Below, one piece after another: positions 42,928 to 53,308 of a stretch of 64,000 bases of DNA. Below the pieces are notes generated by a model that searched no databases, was not told where the DNA came from, and saw only the letters and a program-made list of their open reading frames with translations. Made by a program: the position numbers and the translations under genes. Each line of letters opens with the position of its first letter. The first letter of the stretch is position 1. The DNA comes from Marchantia polymorpha subsp. ruderalis (Eukaryota; Streptophyta; Marchantiopsida; Marchantiales; Marchantiaceae): positions 1,050,001-1,114,000 of the forward strand of contig AP031359.1 in NCBI GenBank assembly GCA_037833965.1. Reading direction: 5' to 3'.

Positions 42928-45665
42928 ATGTCGAAGCCCACTCAGCTGCGGATGATTCCGCTCAAGATCCCGCAGATTGGGTTGCGCGCTTACTAGGACC
43001 GGCTGTTTGCAGTGAAGCTCGATTTGCTCCTGTGGGGATGGAATTGCGTGTGCCAGGACATGGTGCGCGAATGGCAAAGGGATAGACACCAACCTACGCG
43101 CGGATTCCAACCGCACGTAGAGCGTTGGACTGTTCAAGATTGAGGACAAGTGCTAGAAAGATGTGCAAGCGAGGACGGGTTTCTCCTATTTGATAGTGAG
43201 AGCGTCAAGGTGACGAAGGAGGAAGACGCCTCCTTCGCGGACTTGTTCAAGAGTGAGAAGTCCAGCAAGAACGGGTACAGGACCCGTGACTACAAGGATT
43301 GCTACCGCAGAAATGTAGCGGTGGCACTTCTGCAACTCTTGCAGCCGCACCGAACAACATACATCACTTCTTGGCAAGTTTCTTTCGTGGAGCTGGCGTT
43401 GGCCGGAGTTCTGATTCACTGGTCGCGTATCCTGCATAAGATAACGCGGTAGCATGCATTTGAGGAGAGGGGGGGATCGATCAATCATCTCTTCCCCTTC
43501 TTGATAAACTTTTATCGGTCGATGGGTTGCTTAACAGCGACCGAGCGTATTCGGTATCCGCTGCTGTCACTCAGCAATCCCGGGAGGTGTGTGAGGGATA
43601 ACGAGGTCGACTCCGTCGCGGAAGACACTCCGACCTCCACGCCACCAGCTCAACAGGATGCGGAGAGGGAAACATTCGCAGCACTCGTGCCGCGGAAGCG
43701 GAGATGGAAGGGAGACCCGGAGAAGGAGCCACGTCGAGATTCGACGGCTCTCAAACGGAAGCGGCCACTGGAGGAGATTTGCAGTCGGCCGAAGCAGAAA
43801 GCGCGCCGGCTTGTATTGCCTGCAAGTAGCGCGGAGACAGCGCGGGCCGCCGGAGAGAAGGAGACCCCATCCTTGGAGGAGGATGGGAATGCACGGACGG
43901 CAGAGGGGTCAGCGGACCTCCCTACGCCGAAGGCACGGACGCCTTCGGGATAAGCAAGACGACCTTCGGGTCAAGAGAGACAACACGCGGCACGGATGAG
44001 TGTGCCGCCTACGAATAGGAGAACTGCTACGGATAGGAGTGACTCGCCTTCGGGGTTGGGGCCTTTGGCACGTGCGCCTTCGGCGCAGTCGCCTCCGGTG
44101 CAGCGCAGGAAAAGAAAGGAGCCGGCGGAGGATCCGCCTTCGGCTCAAGGGCCTTCGGGGCTAGGTCCTTCGGCGGTGAGACCGCCGGAAAATGCGCCTT
44201 CGGCGCAAGGGCCTTCGGGCCACAGAGTTGCAAGTAGGGAGCCGGCGGGAAATGCGCCCTTGGCGGGAAGTCCGCCGGAAGGTGCGCCTTCGGGCCAAGG
44301 GACATCAGGTGAGCCGTCTTCGGCTCAACGGCCTTCGGCATAAGCGCCACCGACAATTGTGCCTTTGGCGGAGGCACCTCCAGCGCAGGACCTATCGAAG
44401 GAGCGGGAGCTAACGGAGGACCGGATTGACAGTTGGAAGGAGTAAACACGTGTGTGCAATGCACAATTGCAATCCGCGTAGACACCTTCCGCACAAACGC
44501 CTTCGGCGGTGAACGCCTTCGGCGATGCGGAGTTAGCAAAAGCCGGTCGGGCGGGCGATGCGAATTTGGCACAACTCCACTCTCCCACCGCCTTGGACAG
44601 TCTGGCAGGAAGCAGCGAGGCTGTAGCGGCGACAGTGGTGGCAGACGACGCAGACATCTTGAAGCCACACTCACGACAGTCGCCGGAGAATTCAGTGGCG
44701 ACTAAAATCCTCAATTCGGAGGATGACGAAGAAGGAGGATCGACGAAATCAGCGTCGGGATTGGAATCGAGTGAGGAGGAGAGACAATCAGTGGTAGGCA
44801 CGCCAACGGCGACACTCTGCGAGCAGATGGTACCTCTGTTGAGGTACCTTGATCGCAAAGTGGAGAAGTATGCAGACCCGAGCCAGCCTGGGTCCTACGT
44901 CGAATTAGTGCGTAGGCGAACTCGCACTAAAGTCCACACCAGCAAGTTGTTGGCCCGTGTGGATCGGGAACTTAAGGATGTGCGGGAGAAGTATGAGTGC
45001 TTGTGGGGCCACCTTAATCTCACTCGGAAGATGCACAAGGTCCTCGACAAGTCGAACGACGATAAGATCGAAGAGGCGGCAAAGGAGTTTGCCAAGGAGA
45101 AGGCGAAGCTCATAGAGGAGCTGGATTCTGAGCAGGCTCAGATTCGAATTTTGTCAAAGGAGCTGGTGCAACAGACACGGTTGTTAGAGCAGTGTCAGCT
45201 CGCACGGCAGGCGGATGAAGAATTAATCCGCAAACTGCAATCCGAGTGCGGGGAATTGAGAGCGCAGCGTGCGGAGGCCAAATTGCAGTTAGTTGTAGTT
45301 GAAGACGATCGCCGGCGGGAGGCAGATCGCACGAAGGAAGAGTTGGCGAGGCGAGTCAACCACTGTCTCAGAGGTTACGCCCACTAGGAAGTGGCAGCGC
45401 AGGAAAAACTCACACTGCGCGAGATAGAGCTTTGTGCGGCGGGTTTGATGTCAGGTGACAGTCGGAGCCGGCGGCGAGTGGCGAAGAAGCTGGATTCGTT
45501 TCTGTCAAAGTCGCGGGACGCCATGGCCACCCTCGAGACAGAGGTTTCTGCGGTGTTGCAGCGGTTGGGACTGCGCAGTCGAGCTGAAGACTGGCAGGGT
45601 AGGGAGTTAGTGTGCGGCAGTCCGTCGCGCAGAAGGCGAAGCACCGGCTTCCGTGCAGGCGCGTA
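42928..45665 (+). pseudogene. LTR-encoded two-domain protein in E2
   Basis: The ATG at 42928 starts 'MSKPTQLRMIPLKIPQIGLR', stopped by TAG at 42994-42996. Next come 'LLLWGWNCVCQDMVREW', a TGA for Trp, 'GFLLFDSESVKVTKEED', 'KNGYRTRDYKDCYRRNVAVA', 'TYITSWQVSFVELALAG', a TAG in 'ITR*HAFEE', and 'FLINFYRSMGCLTA'. The linker has 'PRKRRWKGDPEKEPRR' (nuclear-signal-like) and Pro-Ser-Ala repeats (43996-44343). 44509-45387 is an intact 292-codon frame: 'CEQMVPLLRYLDRKVEKYAD', 'SYVELVRRRTRTKVHTSKLL', long coiled coil, 'RVNHCLRGYAH', TAG for Trp, then 'VAAQEKLTLREIELCAAG' and 'RRVAKKLDSFLSKSRDAMAT'. Full length would be near 900 residues. Confidence 0.7.
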
Positions 45666-45702
45666 GCGTAGTGCAATGTAGTGTTAGTTAGGACTTAGAG
45701 GG

Positions 45703-45709
45703 TATAAAG
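45703..45709 (+). promoter_or_regulatory. Second TATA-like element of the LTR (U3/R promoter)
   Basis: TATAAAG just after the end of the LTR ORF, about 970 bp before the LTR end. It is conserved in E4 (60781-60787) and in the 5' LTR of B (47271-47277, minus). The position suggests that U3 ends here, which places the ORF inside U3. Confidence 0.5.
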
Positions 45710-46458
45710 TAGTTCAAGGCGTCTTGCCTTGGGATTCTTCCAGTTTCGGAAGTGCAGATCAGGAACTCATTTTCTCTGCGTGATTGTGTCCTTAGTTCTT
45801 TCACCACGCAAGAGGAGCTACAACTTGGCAATCCGCATTTTGTAGCTGAAGGCCTTCGGCCGAATGTTCAGAGCTAGTGTACTGGTTAGAGACTTGAGTA
45901 GTTCGGATCTACATCTGCGGGTGATTGCCGATGCTCAGAGCCAATTACTAGTTAGATACTTGAATAGTTGCCCCTTACACTTTCGAGTGATTGTTCCTGA
46001 TTGTACTCCTTCGGGATTTTTCCCTTGAATACCAAAGTGAAGTTTTGTTACTTCGAGTAAGCCTTGGTTGTAATTCAGGTTACGCTGCAGCAGGTGCCTT
46101 CAGGGCAACCCCTATAGTATTTCTGGGAATGACAAGTGCCTAAGAATTCAAACTCTTCAATAGATTGTTATGGTGTGCTACTAGATCGTTTCTTAGCTGA
46201 GTCTCTTAGTCAGACCTGTGTTCTTTGCGCGTTTTGTGAGTTGAGTGTGTTGTTCACCGCGTGTGAGTGACTTCGATCCGAAGTAGGAAGTCCAATCCGG
46301 GTTCCTTGTGCTAGCAGAAACTAGTGGAAGGGTTGTAAAAGCCGGAGTTGGGAGTCACTACCCGCAGATTCGCTGAGTGTATTCGCGAGAGACTTTTCCC
46401 TTGAAATCTTGAGTAGAGGTCCTAACCGATCTCTAGATTGTGTTTCTGTAGTTTCAGG

Positions 46459-46481
46459 TGTGTGTGTGTGTGTGTGTGTGT
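46459..46481. repeat. (TG)n microsatellite in U5
   Basis: About eleven TG units; shorter in E4 (61540-61561, with one interruption). It sits at the position where the other LTRs have 'cacacctgaaac' reverse complement. Confidence 0.8.
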
Positions 46482-47335
46482 CACGCTGCACTATGCAACC
46501 TCCGAGTGAGCTCCGAGTGAACACTTGCAGTATTTCTGGGAGTGACAGTCGCCTGAGAATTCAAACTCTTCAATAGTCTGTTAAATGTGACACTTTGTAC
46601 TCTGTGTGTTGCCTCTGTCCCTGTGGGTTTGACCTTTCTACCACTATATTGCAGTTTTAGCCTTTGGTGGGTTATTACAACACACCTGAAACTATAGAAA
46701 CACAACTCAGAGGTCGGTTAGGACCTCTACTTAAGATTTCAGGGGGAAAGTCTCTCACGAGTACATTCAGCGAATCTGCAGGTAGTGACTCCCAACTTCG
46801 GCTTTTACAACCCTTCCACTAGTGTCTGCTAGCACAGGGAACCCGGTTTGGACTTCCTACTTCGGATGCGGTATCTTTGTCAAACCAAAGTCACTCACAC
46901 GCGGTGAACAACACACTCAACTCACAAAATGCGTAGAGAATATAGGTCCGAACTAAGAAACTCAACAGAGAAAAGATCCAGTGACACACCATAACAGTCT
47001 ATTGACGAGTTTGTATTCTCAGGCACTAGTCATTCCCAGAAATACTACAGAGGTTTAGTAGGTGTAGATCCAAACTGCTCAAGTATCTAATCAGTACACT
47101 AGCTCTGAACATTCAGCCGAAGGCCTTCAGCTACAAAATGCGGTATCTTTGTCAAGCTGTAGCTCCTCTTGCGCGGTGACAGAACTAAGGACACAAACAC
47201 GCAGAGAAAATGATATCCTGATCTGCACTTCCGAAACTTGAAGAATCCCAAGGCAAGACGCCTTGAACTACTTTATACCTTTTAAGATCCTAACTAACAC
47301 TCTACACTACACTACGCTGCACTACACTGCAGGTC

Positions 47336-48195
47336 TGTAAGACCGGGTGTTGCACATATGTACTAAGTCTTAGAAGTGGTCAAGGGAATAAGGATGATTA
47401 GCCAAGGCATAGCTAAGACTAGCTAGTTATGACTAAACTAGTTAGTTATAACTAAGTTTATCTAGTCATGACTAAGTTTAGCTACAATGTCTATAGTTGG
47501 CGGAGTAATTAGCGGAGTTCTAGAAGAATGGAGTGAGCACTTCTATTTTGTCTTTTACAAGGAGTGAGCACTTCTATTTTGTCTTATACAAAAGTTCTAG
47601 ATTCCAAGGGATTAGATATTTGACTAGAAGCTTGGATTTGATTGGTTTGACTAAATGTATGAAAGATGATTGGCTAGACTAAGTCTAATGTTGACTTAGT
47701 GGCTAGGAAGCTTGTAGAAGTTTAAAAGCTTCCAATGGCATGTCGCCACCTCAACCTTGGATTCCGGAAGCTTCTAGAAGGTTTAGGTAGGCCAATGGCA
47801 TGTTGCCACGTAGAGAAGGTTAGTCAAACTTACCTAGGTAAAAGTAAGTTAGGAGAAATTACCACATGTTACTATGGTAACTTCTCAAGTAGTATAAATA
47901 GAGAGGTAGAGTAGCACCTCTCAAGCAAGTTTGGAGAGTCATGTGTGAGGACTTGTTTCAGTAATGAGGAGTGAAGTTTTCGAGTATCTTGGAGTATCGA
48001 CGTGTGTTTGCGTTTATGTGAAGAGGGTGATGTGAGGAGAGTTTGTGTGTGTGAGTTGGAGTGATACATGAGAGTTTGTGAGAGAAGGTGTTTGTGACAT
48101 GAGTGAGAGTATGAATCCTAGTCTTCTAGAACCATGATGCGCTACCACAAAGCCATCAGAGGTAGACCTGAGTGAGAGTCAGCCCGGAGGTTGCA
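47336..48195 (+). mobile_element. G: 860-bp LTR-like insertion
   Basis: Starts TGTAAGACCGGGTG, ends GGAGGTTGCA and is flanked by GGTC (47332-47335, 48196-48199); the uninterrupted site is present in the 3' LTR of B near 26435. TG...CA ends, a TATA box (TATAAATA, 47893-47900) and no ORF suggest a solo LTR. The interior has short inverted and direct repeats around 'ctagttatgactaa' (47410-47480) and a duplicated 'ggagtgagcacttctatttt' (about 47539 and 47562). The strand is taken from the TATA box. The flanking 'GCAGGTC' matches on both sides, so the duplication could be 4 to 7 bp. Confidence 0.7.
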
Positions 48196-48213
48196 GGTCA
48201 TCTACTGTGTCTC

Positions 48214-50718
48214 CTACGCGACGGATTGCCGCGCGCTAACGCCCTTCCCAACCTGTCTTCGGCTCGACTGCGCAACCCCAGTCGCCGCAACACCGCAGTC
48301 ACCTCCGCCTCGAGGTTTGCAATGGCGTCCCGCGACCTTGCCAGGAAGGCATCTAATCGCTTCGCCACTCGCCGTCGGCTCCGACATCAAGCCCGCCGCT
48401 CGAAGCTCTAACTCGCGCAATGTGATTTTCTCCTGCGCAGCCACTTCCCAGAGAGTGTAACCTCTTAGACAGTGGTTAACACGTTCCACCAACTCTTCTC
48501 GCGTGCGATCTGCCTCCCGCCGGCGATCGTCTTCAACTACTACCAACTGCAACTGTGCCTCCGCACGCTGCGCTTTCAATTCGCCGCACTGCGATTGCAG
48601 TTGACGAATTAAGTCTTCATCCGCCTGACATGCGATCTGACACTACTCTAGTAACCATGTTTGTCGCACGAGCTCCTCTGACAAGATGCGATTTTGAGTT
48701 TGCTCAGAATCGCGCTCATCCGCGAGCTTCGCCTGCTGCTTGGCGAATTCCTTCTTCGCCTCCTCGAACTTCTCGTCCCGCGTCTGGTTAACTACCTTCT
48801 GCAATTTCCGCACGATTGCGAGGTGTCCGCGGAGAGCCTTGTTCTTCATCCGCAAGTCCTTGATGTCCTCGTCTAAGGAGGCCAACAAGCTACTAGTCCT
48901 GACTTTGATGCGCGTTCGCCTGCGCATCAATTCGACGTAGGACCCAGGGTGGCGGGGGTTAGCATACTTCGCCACCTTGCAATCAAGGTACCTCAATAGA
49001 GGTACAACCTGTTCGCACAATGCCGTCGTCAACGTGCCTTTCACCGACTGCTCCTCCTCGTCCGAGCCTGATTCATATTCATCATCCTCCGAATTGAGGA
49101 TTTCGGTCGCCACGGAATTCCTTGGCGATTTCCGGGAGTTGGGTTGCGTAGCTTTTGCTGCTGCTGCCGCCGCACTACTCCCTGCCAAAATGTCTAATGC
49201 AGTGGGAGATCCTGTTCCCGACAAGCCCGCACCGCCCGTCTGATCAGTCACTACCAAAGGCGTAGCGCCAAAGGCAACTTAGCCGAAGGCACACGTGCCT
49301 CCTTCTTCTCCTCGTCGACCGTCCTCTCGCATGGGGTCTGTGCCGAAGGTACTTTTGCCGGCGGCGCTTCCGCCAAAGGCATCTATCGCCAAAGGCAGTT
49401 GAGCCGAAGGCGGCTCACCTGAAGGCCGTTGACCCGAAGTCCCTTGGGCCGAAGGCGCTTCAGCCGAAGGCTCTTCAGCCAAAGGCTCCTTACCCAAAAG
49501 CTCTTGGGCCGAAGGCCCTTGAGCCGAAGGCGCCTTACCCGAAGTCTCCTTCCCACTTTTGTGCTGCGCCGAAGGCTCCTGACCCGAGGTCGAGTCATCG
49601 AACGGTACTTGCTCGGACGCGAAGCACCTGTCCGCCGCCGGCACATTCGTCGGTGCGGCGTGTTGTTTCTCCTGAGCCGAAGGCCGTCTTGCTTACGCCA
49701 AAGGCGTCCGTGCCTTTGGCGCAGGGAGGTCCGCTGACCTCTCTGCAGTCCGCGCGCTCACATCCTCCCCCGAGGATGGTGAGTTCTTTCCCTCTGCAGC
49801 ACGCCCCGTCTCCGCGCTGCTTGCGGGCAACACGAGCCTGCGTGCTTTCTGCTTAGGCCAACTGCAGAGCTCTGTCAGTGGCCGCTTCCGTTTGATAGCA
49901 CCATCCTCGCGTTGCTAGCCCTTCTCTGCTCCTCCTTCCCATCTTCGCTTCCGCGGCACTCGTGCTGCGAGCGATTCTCCTTCGGCCCTCGGTTGGGCTG
50001 GTGGCGTGCAGGCAGGGGTCTCGTCTTCGTCGGTGTCGACCTCAACGTCCTTCACATACCGCCCCAGATTGCTGCGTGACAGCAATGGAAATTGCACCCG
50101 CTCGGTCGCAGTCAGACAACCCATCGACCGATAGAAATTGATCAAGAAGGGAGAAAGGTGATTGATCGATCCGCCCTTCTCCTCGAACGCATGCTGCCTC
50201 GTTATCTTCCACAAAATGCGAGCCCAATGAATCGGAGCTCCGGCCAAAGCCAGCTCCACGAATGCCACCTGCCAAGAAGTTATGTAGTTGGTGCTGTGCG
50301 GCTGCAAGAGTTGAATAAGTGCTACCGCGACATTTCTGCGGTGGCGATCCTTGTAGTCCCGGGTCTTGTACCTGTTCTTGCTAGACTTGCTACTCTTGAA
50401 TAGGATCGCAAAGGAAATCTTCTCCTCCTTCGTGACCTTGATGCTCTCACTCTCAAATAGAAGATGACCTTCCTCTCCCGCGCATCTTCCCAACACCTGC
50501 TTCCAGTCACTGACGTCCCATTGCTCTACGTGCGGTCGAAACCCGCGCGTAGGTTGATCCTTTCCCTTCTACCACTCGCGCAACATGTCTTGACACACCC
50601 AATTCCATCCCCACAGGAGGAAATTGAGTTTCACTGCAGTCAGCTCGTGCTGGAATGCGCGCAACCCAATCTGCGGTAGCTTCAGCGGAATCATCCGCAG
50701 CTGCGTCGCCTTCGACAT
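48214..50718 (-). pseudogene. LTR-encoded two-domain protein in the 5' LTR of B
   Basis: ATG at 50718. The N-domain reads 'MSKATQLRMIPLKLPQIGLR', 'AFQHELTAVKLNFLLWGWNW' and, in the 193-codon frame 50496-49915, 'LLFESESIKVTKEEKISFAI', 'KNRYKTRDYKDRHRRNVAVA', 'NYITSWQVAFVELALAGAPI', 'INHLSPFLINFYRSMGCLTA' and 'ARVPRKRRWEGGAEKG'. The linker 49644-49279 is a run of PSA/PSG repeats. The C-part 49257-48643 has 'CEQVVPLLRYLDCKVAKYAN', 'SYVELMRRRTRIKVRTSSLL' and coiled coil; 48579-48214 ends with 'RVNHCLRGYTLWEVAAQEKI'. This is the pair of 26482-28890 and is less damaged. Confidence 0.7.
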
Positions 50719-51095
50719 CGCGTTCTTGAAATTCCCCGCGCACTTCAGAAGTCCGCAACTTTCTTTTGCTAGCTCCTCGCTTCTAGCACGCGGATGCGAT
50801 CTCTCCGCGAGCTCTCACTCTCACTCCCTAGCAATTCCCTCGGCCGCGCACTCAACTGCTTTGCTCTGTCCTGCTCGTGTCGCAGCTCTCTCCGATTTCT
50901 CTCCGCCAATTCGTGTGCGCACTCAGTTCTCGCGAGAAATTGAAATTGTAATTTCAAGAATGAGACGCCCGCCTTCGGCACACAAGATTTCATCGTCAAC
51001 ACTTGGGCGTGGGGATCAACCCTCTTGATTGCCGTGCCGGCTTGGAGGCGTAACGGCCCCCCTCTCGCACGCTCGACTTCAGGCTCCGCCGTTGT

Positions 51096-51134
51096 ATTTT
51101 TGGAAATTGTATGCCGGGCTTTTTCGGAGATTAG
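51096..51134. other. Breakpoint between truncated LTR B and chimeric DNA
   Basis: LTR homology ends at 51095 and unrelated sequence begins ('atttttggaaattg'). No duplication or terminal motif marks the junction, so a deletion or rearrangement is likely. Confidence 0.5.
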
Positions 51135-51356
51135 ATGGCGGGATTACGGTCAAAGTCCTTACAAGCTGCCCGCAGGCACAGCAAAACGAGGGCAGGTAAA
51201 GCAGTTGCCATTGCCGTCCAACCAATCAGAGAAACTTTGGAGAAAAAGAAATTGGCCACAAAACCAAGGAGGGTGGTTGTCATTGGAATGGGGGTGGTTT
51301 CTCCACTCGGACACGATCCCGACAGTTACTACAAAAATCTTCTTGCAAACCATTAG
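51135..51356 (+). pseudogene. KAS II-like beta-ketoacyl-ACP synthase, N-terminal fragment
   Basis: 74-codon frame from ATG 51135. The first ~45 residues are basic and Ser/Ala-rich like a plastid transit peptide region. It then reads 'KPRRVVVIGMGVVSPLGHDP', 'DSYYKNLL', the first beta-strand and loop of the FabF/KAS II thiolase fold, which extends fatty acids in plastids. The catalytic Cys-His-His lie far downstream and are missing. After 'ANH' a TAG ends the frame and similarity stops. This is a captured or stranded gene fragment. Confidence 0.75.
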
Positions 51357-51472
51357 GAGATATTCAGCCTACAAATGGTGTTGGATCAGTTCAGGAGGTA
51401 TCTTTGAATCAAGAAGCTCACGAGGATGGGGTGGAAGGCGCTGACCTGAAAGATGAGGGTGGATAGGAAATA

Positions 51473-51970
51473 ATGCATGGGCTGAAGCACCGGCCGGTGT
51501 GGGATGGAGAAGCGCAAATGGTTCTTGGGATGCAACTAATTGGCCGGGATGGAGTTGGGCAGGTGCAGCATATTGGGAAGGAGGAGCAAGGGGTCCGGTT
51601 GGTGGTAGAGTATGACGAGCTTTTGACCGAAGACCTTCGCAGGAAACTTACTAAGATCATACCTGTAGGTAGAGGGGTGGATGGAGTTAGAGGTCCTTCG
51701 CGGTCATCTTTGAAGTCTCCTCCCAATCGGCTTCGCGCTCTCATTAGGCCATTGCCACCTTCTACTCCGGATGCTACCGAACTCACCTGGAAATCTGGGT
51801 TATGGGTCGACGTTCGTCACAATGATGGCGTGGATCCTACTGCGTTTGGTAGGTTGGGAGAGTCAAAACCAGCAGCAGTCGGTGTGCAATATCCGCCAGA
51901 TGCAGGAGTAGAATACAAGGAGAGGGCTGAAGATACTCCTCCATTTGAATCAGGACTTGGTGATGAGTAG
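51473..51970 (+). pseudogene. Unidentified ORF with YPPD-type repeats
   Basis: 165-codon frame with gene-like codon usage: 'LKHRPVWDGEAQMVLGMQLI', 'VRLVVEYDELLTEDLRRKLT', 'ATELTWKSGLWVDVRHNDG' and 'VQYPPDAGVEYKERAEDTPP'. In shifted frames downstream to about 52240 similar units recur ('SSYPPGREN', 'PIPPDEEYKDDDA'), so the protein seems to have had a short Tyr-Pro-Pro acidic repeat. I do not recognise the family. It follows the KAS II fragment directly and may be part of the same chimera. Confidence 0.35.
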
Positions 51971-52249
51971 CTCAAATATATAGGACGCGGTACTTCATAT
52001 CCACGGATGGCGGAGGAGAGTAGGACGATGAAGGCCATATTGTTTCTCTGCAAGCTCCTATAACTAGTGGGAAAAACAAAGAACACTATTCTTCATATCC
52101 ACCAGGAAGAGAGAACAAGGATACTGGCAGAGATAATAATCCAAGTGTGCAGTGAACTGTAGTCGGGAAGGAGGGAGGAGAACTCAAAACTCCAATTCCA
52201 CCAGACGAAGAGTACAAAGACGATGATGCATATATACTACATATGCGTT

Positions 52250-52988
52250 ATCATATGGAGGTGAGAATGAGGAAAGAGAATTCTGAGCTCCATATGCACG
52301 AGGTGGAGAGTAGGAGGACGACACTGGATCATCGTTCACACGTTTCTTCATCTAGAGAGGAGAAGGTCAAAGTAGTTCTTAAGAGCTCCATATCTATTCT
52401 CTGCAGGAGGAGAGTACCAGCAAGATGGCATGAAGGTACATTCCAAGCTGCTACTAAGAGTATTATTGGCAATGGATTAGGGTTCACGGACCATCGGCGG
52501 CTGAAGATTGGACTTGATGGAGTTGTAGGTGCGCAGGATGTGTAGGTGGATAAGGTTAGCCAAGTGGATAGGATAGTGAGGCGGGATAAGGTGACAGGTG
52601 TTACTTTGTTGGTAACTCTCAAGATTTCCGGGGTACCACGGCGTGCGATTCCTTTTGCTTGAAAGGCACTCTCGTGGAGGGTTTGCCACATTCAACATTA
52701 AGAGGGTAGGAACTTAGTTGTTGTTTTGAAAGTTGGTTTTTGGTGGATTTGGATTGTATGTACTCTCGATAGTTGGTGTGTGTGGATTCTGAGTGTTGGA
52801 GAGGAGCTGTACTCTCGATAGTGAGTATTGTGTGAGTTCAGAGGGACCCTCGATAGTGACGTCTAGACAGTGGTGCTTTCTTGAGTTTGGTAAAGGAATC
52901 GAGAGGTTTGGTGGCTAGGGTTGCTAGATATGTAGGCTTGGATCTTCACTCGGACTATAACGTTAAGGATGGGAGTTAAAAGCTCACA
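52250..52988 (+). repeat. End of the 5' LTR of element F
   Basis: The sequence ends in GCTCACA at 52988 followed by TAAAA and a primer-site-like motif, exactly as in element A. It has three copies of 'ctcgatagt' at about 52765-52855. The start of this LTR is not identifiable; no TGTGAGC lies upstream, and the KAS II chimera may lie within or beside it. Confidence 0.5.
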
Positions 52989-52993
52989 TAAAA

Positions 52994-53011
52994 TGATGCG
53001 TCTTCCGGGAG
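52994..53011 (+). other. Candidate primer binding site of element F
   Basis: TGATGCGTCTTCCGGGAG, 5 bp after the LTR end, aligning with TGGTGCGTCCGCCGAGAG of element A (14 of 18 the same). The first three bases TGA instead of TGG would be a mutation. Confidence 0.5.
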
Positions 53012-53308
53012 TGAAGCGGGAAAAAGTTCAAAAGTTGCAAGCAAGATTGGAGGGGGCGTTGCAAGGTGAGTAACTAATCTAATTTTTAGTTTTACGGTCG
53101 ATAAGCTTGTTGAATTTTATTTTCTTTTGATGAATGGCAATATCGTTTGGATTTGTTTGCTTTGTAAGATGGTGTGAATTGCAGGTTTGAGACTTCATTT
53201 TTACAGGTTTATATCGATGTTTAGATAGGTGAAAGTTCTAGACTAGTACAGTTAGCAATGGTGTGGATGTTGGGGTTATGTGGGGTTGATGTGCTTAGAT
53301 AAGGGTGA

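Larger units (their letters stand above)
41584..46679 (+). mobile_element. E2: solo LTR of the B family
   Basis: 5096 bp, TGTGGTAACCCAC at the start and GTGGGTTATTACA at the end, flanked by the 5-bp duplication ACACA (41579-41583 and 46680-46684). The empty site is preserved in the 3' LTR of B at 25584-25600. It has no gag or pol and no second LTR, so it is a solo LTR left by LTR-LTR recombination. It is inserted in the opposite orientation to B. Confidence 0.9.
25389..51095 (-). mobile_element. Element B: Ty3/gypsy retrotransposon with giant LTRs
   Basis: 3' LTR 25389-30184, internal region 30185-41367, 5' LTR 41368-51095. The LTR end is followed by a tRNA-Asp-type primer binding site (41328-41345), and a polypurine tract precedes the 3' LTR (30187-30197), which fixes the LTR limits. 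Gag, protease, RT, RNase H and integrase lie on the minus strand in Ty3/gypsy order. Three insertions interrupt it: composite C/D (31182-36598) in integrase, and E2 (41584-46679) and G (47336-48195) in the 5' LTR. The 5' LTR breaks off at 51095, about 0.9 kb before its expected start, so no target duplication can be checked. Confidence 0.85.
41368..51095 (-). repeat. 5' LTR of element B, interrupted and truncated
   Basis: LTR segments are 41368-41583, 46680-47335 and 48196-51095, separated by E2 and G. Put side by side they follow 25389-29275 of the 3' LTR in order. At 51095 homology stops at 'gccgttgt', so about 0.9 kb of the LTR start is missing, including its first TATA-like site and the GCCGAAGGC/hairpin zone. 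A TATAAAG on the minus strand at 47271-47277 marks the second promoter. Confidence 0.85.

Noticed and set aside
44027..44674. 215-codon minus-strand ORF in E2
   Set aside because: Same cause: GCCTTCGGC palindromes give open frames on both strands. The sense frames join the conserved domains, this one does not.
41584..46679. E2 and E4 as complete LTR retrotransposons or large DNA transposons
   Set aside because: They are homologous end to end with the LTRs of element B, lack gag and pol, and show 5-bp duplications, so solo LTR is the simplest reading.
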